Of a stretch of 44,625 nucleotides of DNA, positions 7,690 to 16,431 are shown one piece after another; the first letter of the stretch is position 1, and each line of letters starts with the position of its first letter. The notes beneath the pieces were generated by a model. The model was not told where the DNA came from. It saw only the letters and a list, made by a program, of their open reading frames with translations, and did no database searches. The DNA comes from an uncultured Bacteroidales bacterium (lineage in GTDB: Bacteria; Bacteroidota; Bacteroidia; Bacteroidales; UBA932). The DNA lies in contig CALUQB010000023.1 in the NCBI GenBank assembly GCA_944322815.1, positions 1 to 44,625 on the forward strand, written 5' to 3'. A program made the position numbers and the translations under genes.

Positions 7690-9843
7690 TCAGCTGATCT
7701 GGCTGTAGTCGCGGACCCGGTATTTGTCATGACTTACTTCTTCCGCCAGGATCCTGTTTTTCGGCAGGCTGAGAGACGGGTCTTCATCCAGTACGGACTG
7801 TGCGCACTGGCGGGCGTCATTGAGTATGAGACCGTCCTTTGCTAATGAAGCTATGTTCAGTTCTATGGGCAGCCCGCTTTGCTGAGTCCCTTCCAGATTT
7901 CCAGGGCCGCGCATTTTCATGTCCTCCTCAGCCAGTTCGAATCCGTTTTCCGTGGCGCACATCAGTTCTATCCTGTGTCTGGATTCCTTGCTCAGCTTGT
8001 TTCCTGTCATCAGAATGCAGAATGACTTTTCGGAACCTCGTCCCACCCTGCCTCGCAGCTGGTGCAGCTGGCTGAGTCCGAACCTTTCCGCGCTTTCTAT
8101 TACCATCACGGAAGCATTGGGGACATCGACCCCCACTTCTATCACGGATGTTGCTACCAGGATATTGGCCCGTCCGGCCGCGAATGCATCCATATTGAAT
8201 TTTTTCTCGTCGTTGCTCTGCTGTCCGTGGACTATCGCAGTCTTGTACGGAGGAAACGGGAAGGCCGTCACTACCTGTTCATAACCCTTTTCCAGATTCT
8301 TGTAATCCATCTTTTCGCTTTCGAAGATGAGAGGGTAGACTATGAAGACCTGGCGTCCGAGTGCTATCTGATCTTTCAGGAAACGGAACATGGCCGATCT
8401 CTTGCTTTCATTGGCGGCTATGGTCTGTATCGGTTTGCGGCCCGGGGGAAGTTCATCTATTACCGATACATCCAGATCCCCGTACAGAGTCATGGCAAGT
8501 GTCCGCGGTATGGGCGTGGCTGTCATGACCAGGACATGAGGGGCCAGGCCGCCTGAGGATTTCCTCCAGAGCTTTGCACGCTGTTCCACTCCGAAACGGT
8601 GTTGCTCGTCTATGATGGCGAGTCCGAGATTCCGGAATATGACATTGTCCTCGAAGAGGGCATGAGTCCCGACTATGATTCCGATGGAGCCGTCTTCGAG
8701 CCCGGCGTGTATCTCACGGCGTTCGGCCGTTTTCGAACTACCGGTCAGGAGGGCAGGGCGTACCCCCGTCCCCTGCAGGTACCGGGATATGTTCTTGAAA
8801 TGCTGCTGCGCGAGTACTTCCGTGGGAGCCATGATGCAGGCCTGGTATCCGTTACCTACGGCTATAAGGGCAGAGAGTACGGCTACCATGGTCTTTCCGC
8901 TTCCGACGTCTCCCTGCAGAAGCCTGTTCATCTGGTGTCCGCTCTTCATGTCGTTCCGTATTTCAGTGATCACCCTTTTCTGCGCCCCCGTGAGCTGGAA
9001 GGGCAGTGAACTGTAGCAGATGTTGAATGCATCCCCTACTTTCGGCATCCGGATGCCGTTTTCATTCCGGCTGCGGACATATTTCTGTTTCAGGAGCGAG
9101 AGCTGCAGGTAGAAGAGTTCTTCGAATTTCAGTCTGTATCTGGCTTTTTCGAGGGAGTTCAGATCATTGGGAAAATGTATGTTCCTGATGGCGAAGTGTA
9201 TGGGGACAAGTCCCTTTTCCAGCATCAGGTACTGGGGCAGGGTCTCCTCTATGTCCGGAAGCGCCATGTTCAGTGCGTTTTCCATCAGCTTGTTCATCAC
9301 TTTCCCTGTGATTCCACCATTCCTCAGCTTTTCGGTTCCAGGGTAGACTCCTGTCATGGTGCTGTTCATGATGCTGCCTGTCCCCGAAGTTCCTGCAGCC
9401 GGATCCACTTCGGGATGAACCATGTTCAGATGCCCGTTGAAGATGGCAGGTTTTCCGAAGAAGACATATTCTTCCTCCGGTTTGAGTTTCGAGTGCATCC
9501 ATTTGATCCCTTTGAAGAATACCAGTTCCATATAGCCTGTGCCGTCAGTGACCATGACACTCATTCTCCTGACCGTGTTGAACTTGACATCCTCCGGGGC
9601 GATGCTCCCTTTGTTCCCGAACAGACGGATTTCAGTCACTCTGGCCCTGATCTGTATGTATGCCATGTCCGGAGTGGCTGAACTGATGGGGATGATGCTG
9701 CTGCGGTCTATGTAGCGGAAAGGGTATATCTTTATGAGATCGCCTACAGTAGCCACATCCAGTTCCTTTTTGAGAAGCTGGGCTCTTTTCGGCCCTACTC
9801 CGGGCAGAAACTGTATGTCAGTCTGTAATGCGTTCCTTTCCAT
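7690..9843 (-). CDS. recG: ATP-dependent DNA helicase RecG
   Basis: This 717-residue protein has the RecG layout. An N-terminal FLPGVGPKRAQLLKKEL segment and OB-fold wedge domain span roughly residues 60-160. Superfamily 2 helicase motifs follow: GDVGSGKT (Walker A), DEQHRFGVEQR (DExH box), MTATPIPRTLAM, and ATSVIEVGVDVPNA/QLRGRVGRG. RecG remodels stalled replication forks and branch-migrates Holliday junctions. It is last in the minus-strand series pdxA-rnhA-recG, 47 bp after rnhA. Confidence 0.96.
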   Translation of the reverse strand: MERNALQTDIQFLPGVGPKRAQLLKKELDVATVGDLIKIYPFRYIDRSSIIPISSATPDMAYIQIRARVTEIRLFGNKGSIAPEDVKFNTVRRMSVMVTDGTGYMELVFFKGIKWMHSKLKPEEEYVFFGKPAIFNGHLNMVHPEVDPAAGTSGTGSIMNSTMTGVYPGTEKLRNGGITGKVMNKLMENALNMALPDIEETLPQYLMLEKGLVPIHFAIRNIHFPNDLNSLEKARYRLKFEELFYLQLSLLKQKYVRSRNENGIRMPKVGDAFNICYSSLPFQLTGAQKRVITEIRNDMKSGHQMNRLLQGDVGSGKTMVAVLSALIAVGNGYQACIMAPTEVLAQQHFKNISRYLQGTGVRPALLTGSSKTAERREIHAGLEDGSIGIIVGTHALFEDNVIFRNLGLAIIDEQHRFGVEQRAKLWRKSSGGLAPHVLVMTATPIPRTLAMTLYGDLDVSVIDELPPGRKPIQTIAANESKRSAMFRFLKDQIALGRQVFIVYPLIFESEKMDYKNLEKGYEQVVTAFPFPPYKTAIVHGQQSNDEKKFNMDAFAAGRANILVATSVIEVGVDVPNASVMVIESAERFGLSQLHQLRGRVGRGSEKSFCILMTGNKLSKESRHRIELMCATENGFELAEEDMKMRGPGNLEGTQQSGLPIELNIASLAKDGLILNDARQCAQSVLDEDPSLSLPKNRILAEEVSHDKYRVRDYSQIS

Positions 9844-9890
9844 GGTTGGCTATTCTTCATGCCGGAATCCGGGATGTCCCGCCGGCATGT

Positions 9891-10379
9891 TTACAAGTTC
9901 GCGAGATAGCCCGTATCTTCCGGCAGTGTCTTTCCCGAGGCTACCGCACCCGCGCCTGCCGCTACGGCCAGAGTATCGCATCTTTCGTTTTCAGGATGTC
10001 CGGCGTGTCCTTTTATCCACTGGAATCTGACCCTGTGCTGTCTGTATATTTTCAGGAACCTCATCCACAGATCCGGATTCTTCGCTTTCGCGAATCCTTT
10101 TTTCTCCCAGTCGAAGACCCAGCCTTCCTTGACAGCCTTGACCACATAGGAGGAATCGCTGATCACCGTTATGTCCGCATTTTTCCATTTTATGGCTTCA
10201 AGCCCGATGATGACGGCGAGGAGTTCCATCCTGTTGTTCGTGGTGTAGGCAAAACCGCCGGACATTTCCTTCACATGTCCGGCACATTTCAGCACGATGC
10301 CATAGCCTCCCGGTCCGGGATTCCCGCTTGACGCTCCGTCGGTATAAAGAAAAATAGGAGGTCTGTTTTCTGCCGTCAT
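9891..10379 (-). CDS. rnhA: Ribonuclease HI
   Basis: This 162-residue RNase H1 degrades the RNA strand of RNA-DNA hybrids. The four acidic active-site residues are visible: YTDGASSGNPGPGGYG (first Asp), NNRMELLAVI (Glu), VISDSSYV (Asp) and NERCDTLA (Asp), plus the conserved KGHAGH loop. There is no N-terminal hybrid-binding domain. The start codon overlaps the pdxA stop by 4 bp (ATGA type), so the two are translationally coupled, and recG follows. Confidence 0.95.
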   Translation of the reverse strand: MTAENRPPIFLYTDGASSGNPGPGGYGIVLKCAGHVKEMSGGFAYTTNNRMELLAVIIGLEAIKWKNADITVISDSSYVVKAVKEGWVFDWEKKGFAKAKNPDLWMRFLKIYRQHRVRFQWIKGHAGHPENERCDTLAVAAGAGAVASGKTLPEDTGYLANL

Positions 10380-11458
10380 TCTATGATTTTCCCTCCCTTA
10401 GGCTTTATCGTGTTGTCAGGCATCTTGACCTGCATCCTGTTTTCTACCAGTTCGTCATAAGCCTGACGGTTCCTGTAGACATCGATGGCCGTGTAGATGG
10501 CGGATATCATGGACCGCGGGTCTGCAACGTCCTTTCCGGCCTTTTCATATGCCGTGCCGTGGTCAGGCGAAGTCCTGACCGCCGGCAATCCTGCCGTGAA
10601 ATTCACTCCTGACTCGAATGCTATGGCCTTGAACGGAGCCAGTCCCTGGTCGTGGTACATGGCGAGAATGGCATCGTACCGGCTGTAGTTCCCCAGTCCG
10701 AAGAAACCATCGGCAGAATAAGGCCCGAAAGCCAGTATGCCTTCATCGGTAGCCGCATTTATGGCCGGCAGGATGACGGACTGTTCCTCGTCACCGAGCA
10801 GTCCTCCGTCTCCGCAGTGCGGATTCAGGCCCAGCACGGCGATCTTCGGCGAATGTATGCCGAAATCTCTTTCCATGGAATGTTTCAATGCCCTGAGCTT
10901 GGTGAGTATTTTCTCTACGGTCAGTGCGCCGGGAACATCCTTGAGAGGGATATGGCTGGTGACTATTCCTACTTTCAACTGTTCGGCTACCATGATCATG
11001 GTCACATCGTCTGTCCCGAAAGATGTTTTCAGGTATTCGGTGTGGCCGGTGAAGCCGAAGCCTTCGTTGTTCATCGCCCTTTTGTTTATAGGTCCCGTGA
11101 CCAGAACGTCGATTTCCCCGTTCTTCAGGTCTTCTACTCCGCGTTCGAGCGAAACTATCGCAGCCCTGGCTGCATCAGGAGTGGAAAGACCAGGTTCTAT
11201 GCAGGTGTTTTCAGGTATGCAGTTGAGGATATTGACCCTTTTCGGATGAGCGTCTTTCGCATTCGATATCACATTGGTATTTACCTGTCCGATATTGTGC
11301 AACTGCTTGCGGTAGAAGCCGAATATCTTCGAAGACCCGTATATGACCGGCGTGCACAGCTCCAGCATCCTTTCATCGGCGAGTGCCTTGATGATGACCT
11401 CGTACCCTATGCCGTTGCTGTCACCCTGTGTTATGCCTACTGTTAATTTATTTGACAT
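10376..11458 (-). CDS. pdxA: 4-hydroxythreonine-4-phosphate dehydrogenase PdxA
   Basis: This 360-residue enzyme of pyridoxal phosphate synthesis (DXP-dependent route) oxidises 4-phosphohydroxy-L-threonine. It shows GITQGDSNGIGYEVI at the N-terminus, GFTGHTEYL, and the metal/substrate region MYHDQGLAPFK and GLPAVRTSPDHGTAYE. It is first in the series with rnhA and recG. Its start region overlaps the promoter of the divergent cytidylyltransferase gene, and a palindrome at 11475-11492 supplies a -7 box in its own direction. Confidence 0.95.
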   Translation of the reverse strand: MSNKLTVGITQGDSNGIGYEVIIKALADERMLELCTPVIYGSSKIFGFYRKQLHNIGQVNTNVISNAKDAHPKRVNILNCIPENTCIEPGLSTPDAARAAIVSLERGVEDLKNGEIDVLVTGPINKRAMNNEGFGFTGHTEYLKTSFGTDDVTMIMVAEQLKVGIVTSHIPLKDVPGALTVEKILTKLRALKHSMERDFGIHSPKIAVLGLNPHCGDGGLLGDEEQSVILPAINAATDEGILAFGPYSADGFFGLGNYSRYDAILAMYHDQGLAPFKAIAFESGVNFTAGLPAVRTSPDHGTAYEKAGKDVADPRSMISAIYTAIDVYRNRQAYDELVENRMQVKMPDNTIKPKGGKIIE

Positions 11459-11492
11459 GGTATATGAATTTATCTTATCTTTGCAAAGATAA
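11451..11492. promoter_or_regulatory. Divergent promoters sharing a perfect 18-bp palindrome
   Basis: 11475-11492 reads TTATCTTTGCAAAGATAA, a perfect palindrome, so it contains the -7 box TATCTTTG on both strands back to back (11476-11483 plus, 11491-11484 minus). On the plus strand TTTG at 11451-11454 lies 21 nt before the -7 box, a good -33/-7 pair for the cytidylyltransferase gene. The minus-strand box faces pdxA, with a leader of about 20 nt. Confidence 0.65.
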
Positions 11493-11575
11493 TGATTTTC
11501 ATAAATAACGTGAGTCCGATGGCGTGAAAGTCTCGGATTCCGTGTATTTGATACGCTTATTTTAAAGGAGAGTTT

Positions 11576-12256
11576 ATGATAATTAAGGCTGTAATTCCCA
11601 TACGAAAAGGTTCGCAGAGGGTACAGAACAAGAATTTAAGGCCTTTCGCCGATACCACCCTTCTCGAAAGCAAGATCAAGGTCCTGAAGAAAGCCGGTTT
11701 TTTCGATGACATCATAGTGAATACGGATTCGGAGGAAGCTATAGCCATGGCTGAAGCCAATGGTGTCTCATGGCACAGGCGGGAGCCGTACTATGCTTCA
11801 TCGGCATGTTCCGGAAGCGAGTTTTTCCAGCATCTCGGCATCGTGACGGACTGTGATGTCTTCTGTTACTGTCCTGTGACTTCTCCGTTCGTGTCAGTGG
11901 AGACGATGATGAAGTGCAAGGCCCTGTATGAGGAGAAAATGCAGGAGGGCTGCGACTGCGTGTCCACCGTTTCCGATGTGAAGGAATTCCTGTGGCTGGA
12001 CGGAAAGCCTCTGAACTATGACAAGGAAAATGCTCCGAACAGTCAGAATCTGCCTGATGTCAAGGCGTTGAATTTCGGTTTTACCATGGTGAAGCGCGAG
12101 TCTCTGATAAAGAACAGGAATATCATAGGTGACAATCCTTTGTTTGTCACTACTTCGGGCATGGAATCAGTGGATATAGACACTCCGTTGGATTTCTATA
12201 TAGCCGAACAGATTTACAGGAAAGTCATATTGGAAGGGAAAAATATTCTCGACTGA
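11576..12256 (+). CDS. Acylneuraminate cytidylyltransferase family protein
   Basis: This 226-residue nucleotidyltransferase of the NeuA/KdsB type begins VIPIRKGSQRVQNKNLRPF, the CTP-binding signature, followed by IVNTDSEEAIAMAEANGV and CPVTSPFVSVETM. Such enzymes activate a nine- or eight-carbon acid sugar (sialic, legionaminic or Kdn-like) as a CMP-sugar. The substrate cannot be told, and no sugar synthase gene is next to it. An AGGAG-like sequence (AAAGGAGAG) precedes the ATG. The leader of about 85 nt starts at the shared palindromic promoter. Confidence 0.82.
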   Translation: MIIKAVIPIRKGSQRVQNKNLRPFADTTLLESKIKVLKKAGFFDDIIVNTDSEEAIAMAEANGVSWHRREPYYASSACSGSEFFQHLGIVTDCDVFCYCPVTSPFVSVETMMKCKALYEEKMQEGCDCVSTVSDVKEFLWLDGKPLNYDKENAPNSQNLPDVKALNFGFTMVKRESLIKNRNIIGDNPLFVTTSGMESVDIDTPLDFYIAEQIYRKVILEGKNILD

Positions 12257-12278
12257 TATCACGGAACGGGAAATTGTC

Positions 12279-12375
12279 TATATTTGCTTTTGCGTCCGCG
12301 AAATGCTTAACTATGATACTGGACGTAAAAACTTTTCAAGGGTGAGCAAGACGGCTCTTGCTGTCTCCGCTCACC
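12279..12375 (+). promoter_or_regulatory. aguA leader: -7 box plus two mutually exclusive hairpins
   Basis: TATATTTG (12279-12286) matches the -7 consensus. Downstream, GGTGAGC (12341-12347) pairs with GCTCACC (12369-12375), extended by AGAC/GTCT. AGCAAGA (12345-12351) can instead pair with TCTTGCT (12356-12362). The two folds share bases and cannot coexist. The outer hairpin ends 34 bp before the aguA start. Confidence 0.5.
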
Positions 12376-12409
12376 TAATTTAATGATTATACGGAATCTT
12401 GGTCGAATT

Positions 12410-13459
12410 ATGAGATTACCTGCGGAGTGGGAAAAACAGAGCGGAGTGCAGCTGACATGGCCGCATTCCGATACGGAATGGCATGCGCTGGAAAGCGTGC
12501 TTGCCTGTTATGTGGAGATCGCATACAACATATTGAGGTTCGAGCCTCTGATGATCGTTTGCCGTAGCATTGAAGAAGCGAAGTCCGACATTGCCCGTAT
12601 CTCGTCAGAGAAAGGGCTCGAAATGGACTTTTCGCGCATTTTCTTTTATGAGGCGCCTCTTAACGATACCTGGGCGAGGGATCATGGCGGAATTTCGGTT
12701 TTCGGAGACGGCGGCGAGAAGTATCTGTACGACTTCGTTTTCAACGGGTGGGGACTCAAGTTCGCCTCGGATCTGGACAATCAGATCACGAAGATGGTTT
12801 TCGGCCAGGGGGCTTTCATGGACGATGTGCTGGGGGTGGATATGAGACCGTATGTCCTGGAGGGCGGAAGTATCGACAGTGACGGATGCGGGACCATGCT
12901 TACCACGCGCGAGTGCCTGTGTTCGGTGAACAGAAACGAGTATCTGACGGCAGAGGAGATAGAACAGGAGCTCAAGGGCGCTTTCGGTCTGGACAGGATA
13001 CTTTGGCTGGACCATGGCTCCATCATCGGTGATGACACGGACAGTCATGTGGACATACTGGCCAGGTTCTGCTCGCCGGATACCATAGCATACATGCAGT
13101 GTACTGATCCTGAAGATCCGAATTATGATGATCTGGCGGCCATGGAAAAGCAGTTGAGGAGTTTCAGGACGAAAGACGGAGGACATTACAGGCTGATTCC
13201 GCTGCCTCTGCCGGAGCCTATGTATCTGGATGATTACAGACTTCCGGCTTCGTATGCGAATTTCCTGATACTGAACGGAGCCGTGTTGCTTCCGGGTGCG
13301 GCTTCCCCGCTGGATGAAGTGGCGAGGACGCGGCTGCAGGAGGCTTTCCCTGACAGGGAAATAGTGGTGATCGACTGCAGACCGCTTCTTTCAGGGCATG
13401 GTTCGCTGCATTGTGTCACCATGCAGTTTCCGGAGGGATATCTCCGGACTGACAGATGA
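12410..13459 (+). CDS. aguA: Agmatine deiminase
   Basis: This 349-residue enzyme hydrolyses agmatine to N-carbamoylputrescine in the arginine-decarboxylase route to putrescine. The start chosen is MRLPAEWEKQSGVQLTWPH, the usual family N-terminus. An ATG nine codons upstream exists, but the residues between are not family-like. Catalytic features are NDTWARDHGGI, LEGGSIDSDG, WLDHGSIIGDDTDSHVD and the C-terminal GHGSLHCVTMQ with the active-site Cys. It is followed after 53 bp by aguB, the next enzyme of the pathway. The leader holds alternative hairpins. Confidence 0.95.
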   Translation: MRLPAEWEKQSGVQLTWPHSDTEWHALESVLACYVEIAYNILRFEPLMIVCRSIEEAKSDIARISSEKGLEMDFSRIFFYEAPLNDTWARDHGGISVFGDGGEKYLYDFVFNGWGLKFASDLDNQITKMVFGQGAFMDDVLGVDMRPYVLEGGSIDSDGCGTMLTTRECLCSVNRNEYLTAEEIEQELKGAFGLDRILWLDHGSIIGDDTDSHVDILARFCSPDTIAYMQCTDPEDPNYDDLAAMEKQLRSFRTKDGGHYRLIPLPLPEPMYLDDYRLPASYANFLILNGAVLLPGAASPLDEVARTRLQEAFPDREIVVIDCRPLLSGHGSLHCVTMQFPEGYLRTDR

Positions 13460-13512
13460 GTCCTGCCAGGGTCGGGATCCGGAATAAGAATGATTTAAAT
13501 TCAAGACAATAT

Positions 13513-14394
13513 ATGGGAATATTGAAAACAGGAATGGTGCAGATGGCCTGTTCCACAGATATTCAGGCAAATATCGGAAAACTAAAGGCGAATATCCGCA
13601 AGTGCGCTTCCATGGGTGCGCAGCTCGTAGTGTTGCAGGAATTGCATAATTCTACATATTTCTGTCAGATGGAGAGTGCTGCCTTGTGCGACCTGGCGGA
13701 GCCTGTGCCGGGTCCGTCAACGGAGACGTTCGGAGAACTGGCCAGGGAGCTGGGAGTGGTGCTCGTCCTTTCTCTTTTCGAAAGAAGGGCTCCGGGAATA
13801 TATCATAATACTGCCGTCGTTCTGGAAAAGGATGGCACCATGGCAGGGAAATACCGCAAGATGCATATTCCTGACGACCCGGGATATTATGAGAAATTCT
13901 ATTTTACGCCTGGAGATCTGGGATTCCATCCCGTGGAAACATCTGTCGGAAAGCTCGGCGTGCTGGTATGCTGGGACCAGTGGTATCCTGAGGCTGCGCG
14001 TATCATGGCGCTTAACGGGGCGGACATCCTGATATATCCTACCGCGATAGGCGGCGTGGCTACGGATTCTCTTCCGGAACAGGCCATGCAGCGTGATGCA
14101 TGGCAGCTGGTACAGAGAGGCCATGCGGTGGCCAACGGGCTTCCTGTCATCACTGTGAACAGGGTCGGCCATGAGGATGATCCGTCAGGGTGCACTCCGG
14201 GTCTGGAGTTCTGGGGGCATTCTTTCGCTGCAGGGCCACAGGGCGAGATCCTTACACAGTTCGGTGTGGAGGAAGAATGCAGGGTCGTGGACATCGATCT
14301 GGCCAGGACGGAATATGTGCGGAGGGGATGGCCTTTCTTCAGGGACAGGCGGATAGATGCCTATGGAGATATACTGAACAGATACGGAAAATAA
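13513..14394 (+). CDS. aguB: N-carbamoylputrescine amidase
   Basis: This 293-residue carbon-nitrogen hydrolase converts N-carbamoylputrescine to putrescine, CO2 and ammonia. The start at [14 protein letters not shown] is chosen over a longer frame reaching into the aguA end. The nitrilase-family triad is present: Glu in [13 protein letters not shown], Lys in [15 protein letters not shown], and Cys in [12 protein letters not shown]. The product name follows from this motif set together with aguA directly upstream. purT starts 11 bp after its stop. Confidence 0.94.
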   Translation: MGILKTGMVQMACSTDIQANIGKLKANIRKCASMGAQLVVLQELHNSTYFCQMESAALCDLAEPVPGPSTETFGELARELGVVLVLSLFERRAPGIYHNTAVVLEKDGTMAGKYRKMHIPDDPGYYEKFYFTPGDLGFHPVETSVGKLGVLVCWDQWYPEAARIMALNGADILIYPTAIGGVATDSLPEQAMQRDAWQLVQRGHAVANGLPVITVNRVGHEDDPSGCTPGLEFWGHSFAAGPQGEILTQFGVEEECRVVDIDLARTEYVRRGWPFFRDRRIDAYGDILNRYGK

Positions 14395-14405
14395 AGGGAT
14401 ACGAT

Positions 14406-15590
14406 ATGGCTAATATAGGGACAACATTTACAAAGTTCGGCAAAAAGGCGCTTTTATGCGGTTCCGGCGAACTTGGAAAGGAAGTGGCTATCGAACTTCA
14501 GCGTTTCGGCGTGGAAGTGGTGGCTGTGGACAAGTATGAAAACGCACCTGCCATGCAGGTGGCCAATTCGTTTCATGTAATCTCGATGCTCGACGGCATG
14601 GCTCTCAGGGAAATCATCGAGCAGGAAAAACCGGATATCATCATTCCTGAAGTGGAGGCCATAGCTACCGATGTTCTCGTGGAACTGGAAAAGGAAGGCT
14701 ACAACGTGATACCTACGGCAAAGGCCGCTTTCCTGACCATGAACAGGGAGGGCATCAGACGTCTGGCCGCCGAGACTCTCGGTCTTCCGACATCCAGATA
14801 CAGATTCGCTACTGACAGGGCGGAATTCGAGGCTGCTGTCGAAGAGATAGGAATGCCATGCGTGGTCAAGCCTGTCATGAGTTCTTCCGGTCATGGACAG
14901 AGTGTGATAAGAAGCGCTGCCGATATGGATCATGCCTGGCATATTTCCCAGGAAGGCGGGCGTGCGGGCAGCGGAAAGGTCATAGTGGAAGGGTTTGTGG
15001 ATTTCGACTATGAAATCACTCTTCTGACAGTAAGGCATTGCGCCGGAACCACCTTCCTGAAGCCTATAGGGCATCATCAGGTAGACGGCGACTACCGTGA
15101 GTCATGGCAGCCTCAGCCTATGCCTGAAGCAGCGGTGGCCAAGGCTCAGGATATCGCCAGGAAGATAACCGATGCGCTGGGCGGATACGGTATCTTCGGC
15201 GTGGAGCTCTTCGTAAAGGGAGAGGACGTGATATTCAGCGAAGTGTCGCCAAGGCCTCATGATACCGGCATGGTCACGATGATTTCCCAGGATATGTCAG
15301 AGTTCGCCCTTCATGCGAGGGCCGTCCTTGGCCTTCCGGTGCCTGAAGTGAGGTTCTTCGGTCCATCGGCATCGAAGGCCATAGTGGTCGAGGGAAATAC
15401 CAGAGAGTACGAGTTCAGGAACCTGGAAAATGTCCTTTCGGAAGCCGGAGTGCAGATGCGTATTTTCGGCAAGCCGGAGATAGCCGGGCACAGAAGACTC
15501 GGAGTGCTGCTCGCTACGGCAGACTCTGTGGCCGATGCACTTGACAAGGTCAACAGGGCTTATGCAAAACTCGAAGTGAAGGTATATTAG
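14406..15590 (+). CDS. purT: Formate-dependent phosphoribosylglycinamide formyltransferase
   Basis: This 394-residue ATP-grasp enzyme makes N-formyl-GAR from GAR, formate and ATP in purine synthesis. Start at [21 protein letters not shown]. Signatures: [46 protein letters not shown] (ATP-grasp), FFLK-like [20 protein letters not shown], and [15 protein letters not shown]. It lies between aguB and the wza-like gene with very short gaps (11 bp and 22-34 bp), so it is probably in the same transcript although the pathways differ. Confidence 0.96.
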   Translation: MANIGTTFTKFGKKALLCGSGELGKEVAIELQRFGVEVVAVDKYENAPAMQVANSFHVISMLDGMALREIIEQEKPDIIIPEVEAIATDVLVELEKEGYNVIPTAKAAFLTMNREGIRRLAAETLGLPTSRYRFATDRAEFEAAVEEIGMPCVVKPVMSSSGHGQSVIRSAADMDHAWHISQEGGRAGSGKVIVEGFVDFDYEITLLTVRHCAGTTFLKPIGHHQVDGDYRESWQPQPMPEAAVAKAQDIARKITDALGGYGIFGVELFVKGEDVIFSEVSPRPHDTGMVTMISQDMSEFALHARAVLGLPVPEVRFFGPSASKAIVVEGNTREYEFRNLENVLSEAGVQMRIFGKPEIAGHRRLGVLLATADSVADALDKVNRAYAKLEVKVY

Positions 15591-15624
15591 TCCAACATAA
15601 ACTGACAGTATCGTGAATCTGAAA

Positions 15625-16410
15625 ATGGTCAAACTGGCTCTAACCTGTGTCCTTGCCGCCGTATTGACAGTGAGTTGTACGACATCGAGGCAGATTCTTT
15701 ATTTCCAGGACATAGACACAGCGGAGATCGACCGCATAGTCACCGATTACGAACCGGTGATCAAGCGCGATGACATATTGAAAATCGTGGTTTCCGGACC
15801 TGACAAACTTGTGGTCCAGCCGTACAATCTGACTCTGGGGGAAATCACCACTTATTCATCCGGCGCACCGGAGAATTCCACCCTGCAGTATCATGTGGAC
15901 AAGGACGGTTACATCGATTTTCCTGTCATCGGAAGGATAAAGGTTCTCGGAATGACCCGCCAGGAACTGGTGAAGTATCTGACCAGGGAACTGAAAAAGG
16001 AAGTCAAGGATCCCGTAGTATACGTGTCGTTTGCCAATTTCAAGATCACGGTTCTCGGGGAGGTGAAGAATCCGGGAACGTACAGCGTGAATTCGGAGAG
16101 GGTGACGATTCTTCAGGCTCTCGGAATGGCAGGGGACCTGAATCTTACTGCCCGAAGGGACGGAATCATACTGATCAGGGACGAGAACGGTCTGAATACC
16201 CATATCAAGATAGATCTGAAATCAAGCGAGATACTGGGTTCGCCGTATTTCTATCTTCAGCAGAATGACGTATTGTATGTTCCTGCCAGTCCGACACGGG
16301 TCGCCACGGCGACGACGACACCTTTGTGGAGCACCATTCTGTCAGGCGTGACGACATTCATGTCAGTGATATCCGTGGTATTGAGCGTGATCACGCTTTC
16401 CTCCAGATAG
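15625..16410 (+). CDS. wza: Wza-type polysaccharide export lipoprotein
   Basis: This is an outer-membrane-directed lipoprotein of the polysaccharide biosynthesis/export family. The signal peptide MVKLALTCVLAAVLTVSC ends in a lipobox Cys. The export domain (YEPVIKRDDILKIVVSG) follows, then SLBB-type strands (KITVLGEVKNPGTYSV, ILQALGMAGDL) and a hydrophobic C-terminal segment. A GTG four codons upstream (15613) could also be the start. Role: secretion channel for capsule or exopolysaccharide together with the Wzc-type kinase encoded next. Confidence 0.88.
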   Translation: MVKLALTCVLAAVLTVSCTTSRQILYFQDIDTAEIDRIVTDYEPVIKRDDILKIVVSGPDKLVVQPYNLTLGEITTYSSGAPENSTLQYHVDKDGYIDFPVIGRIKVLGMTRQELVKYLTRELKKEVKDPVVYVSFANFKITVLGEVKNPGTYSVNSERVTILQALGMAGDLNLTARRDGIILIRDENGLNTHIKIDLKSSEILGSPYFYLQQNDVLYVPASPTRVATATTTPLWSTILSGVTTFMSVISVVLSVITLSSR

Positions 16411-16431
16411 CGGTTATGCCCCGAAAAAAAG

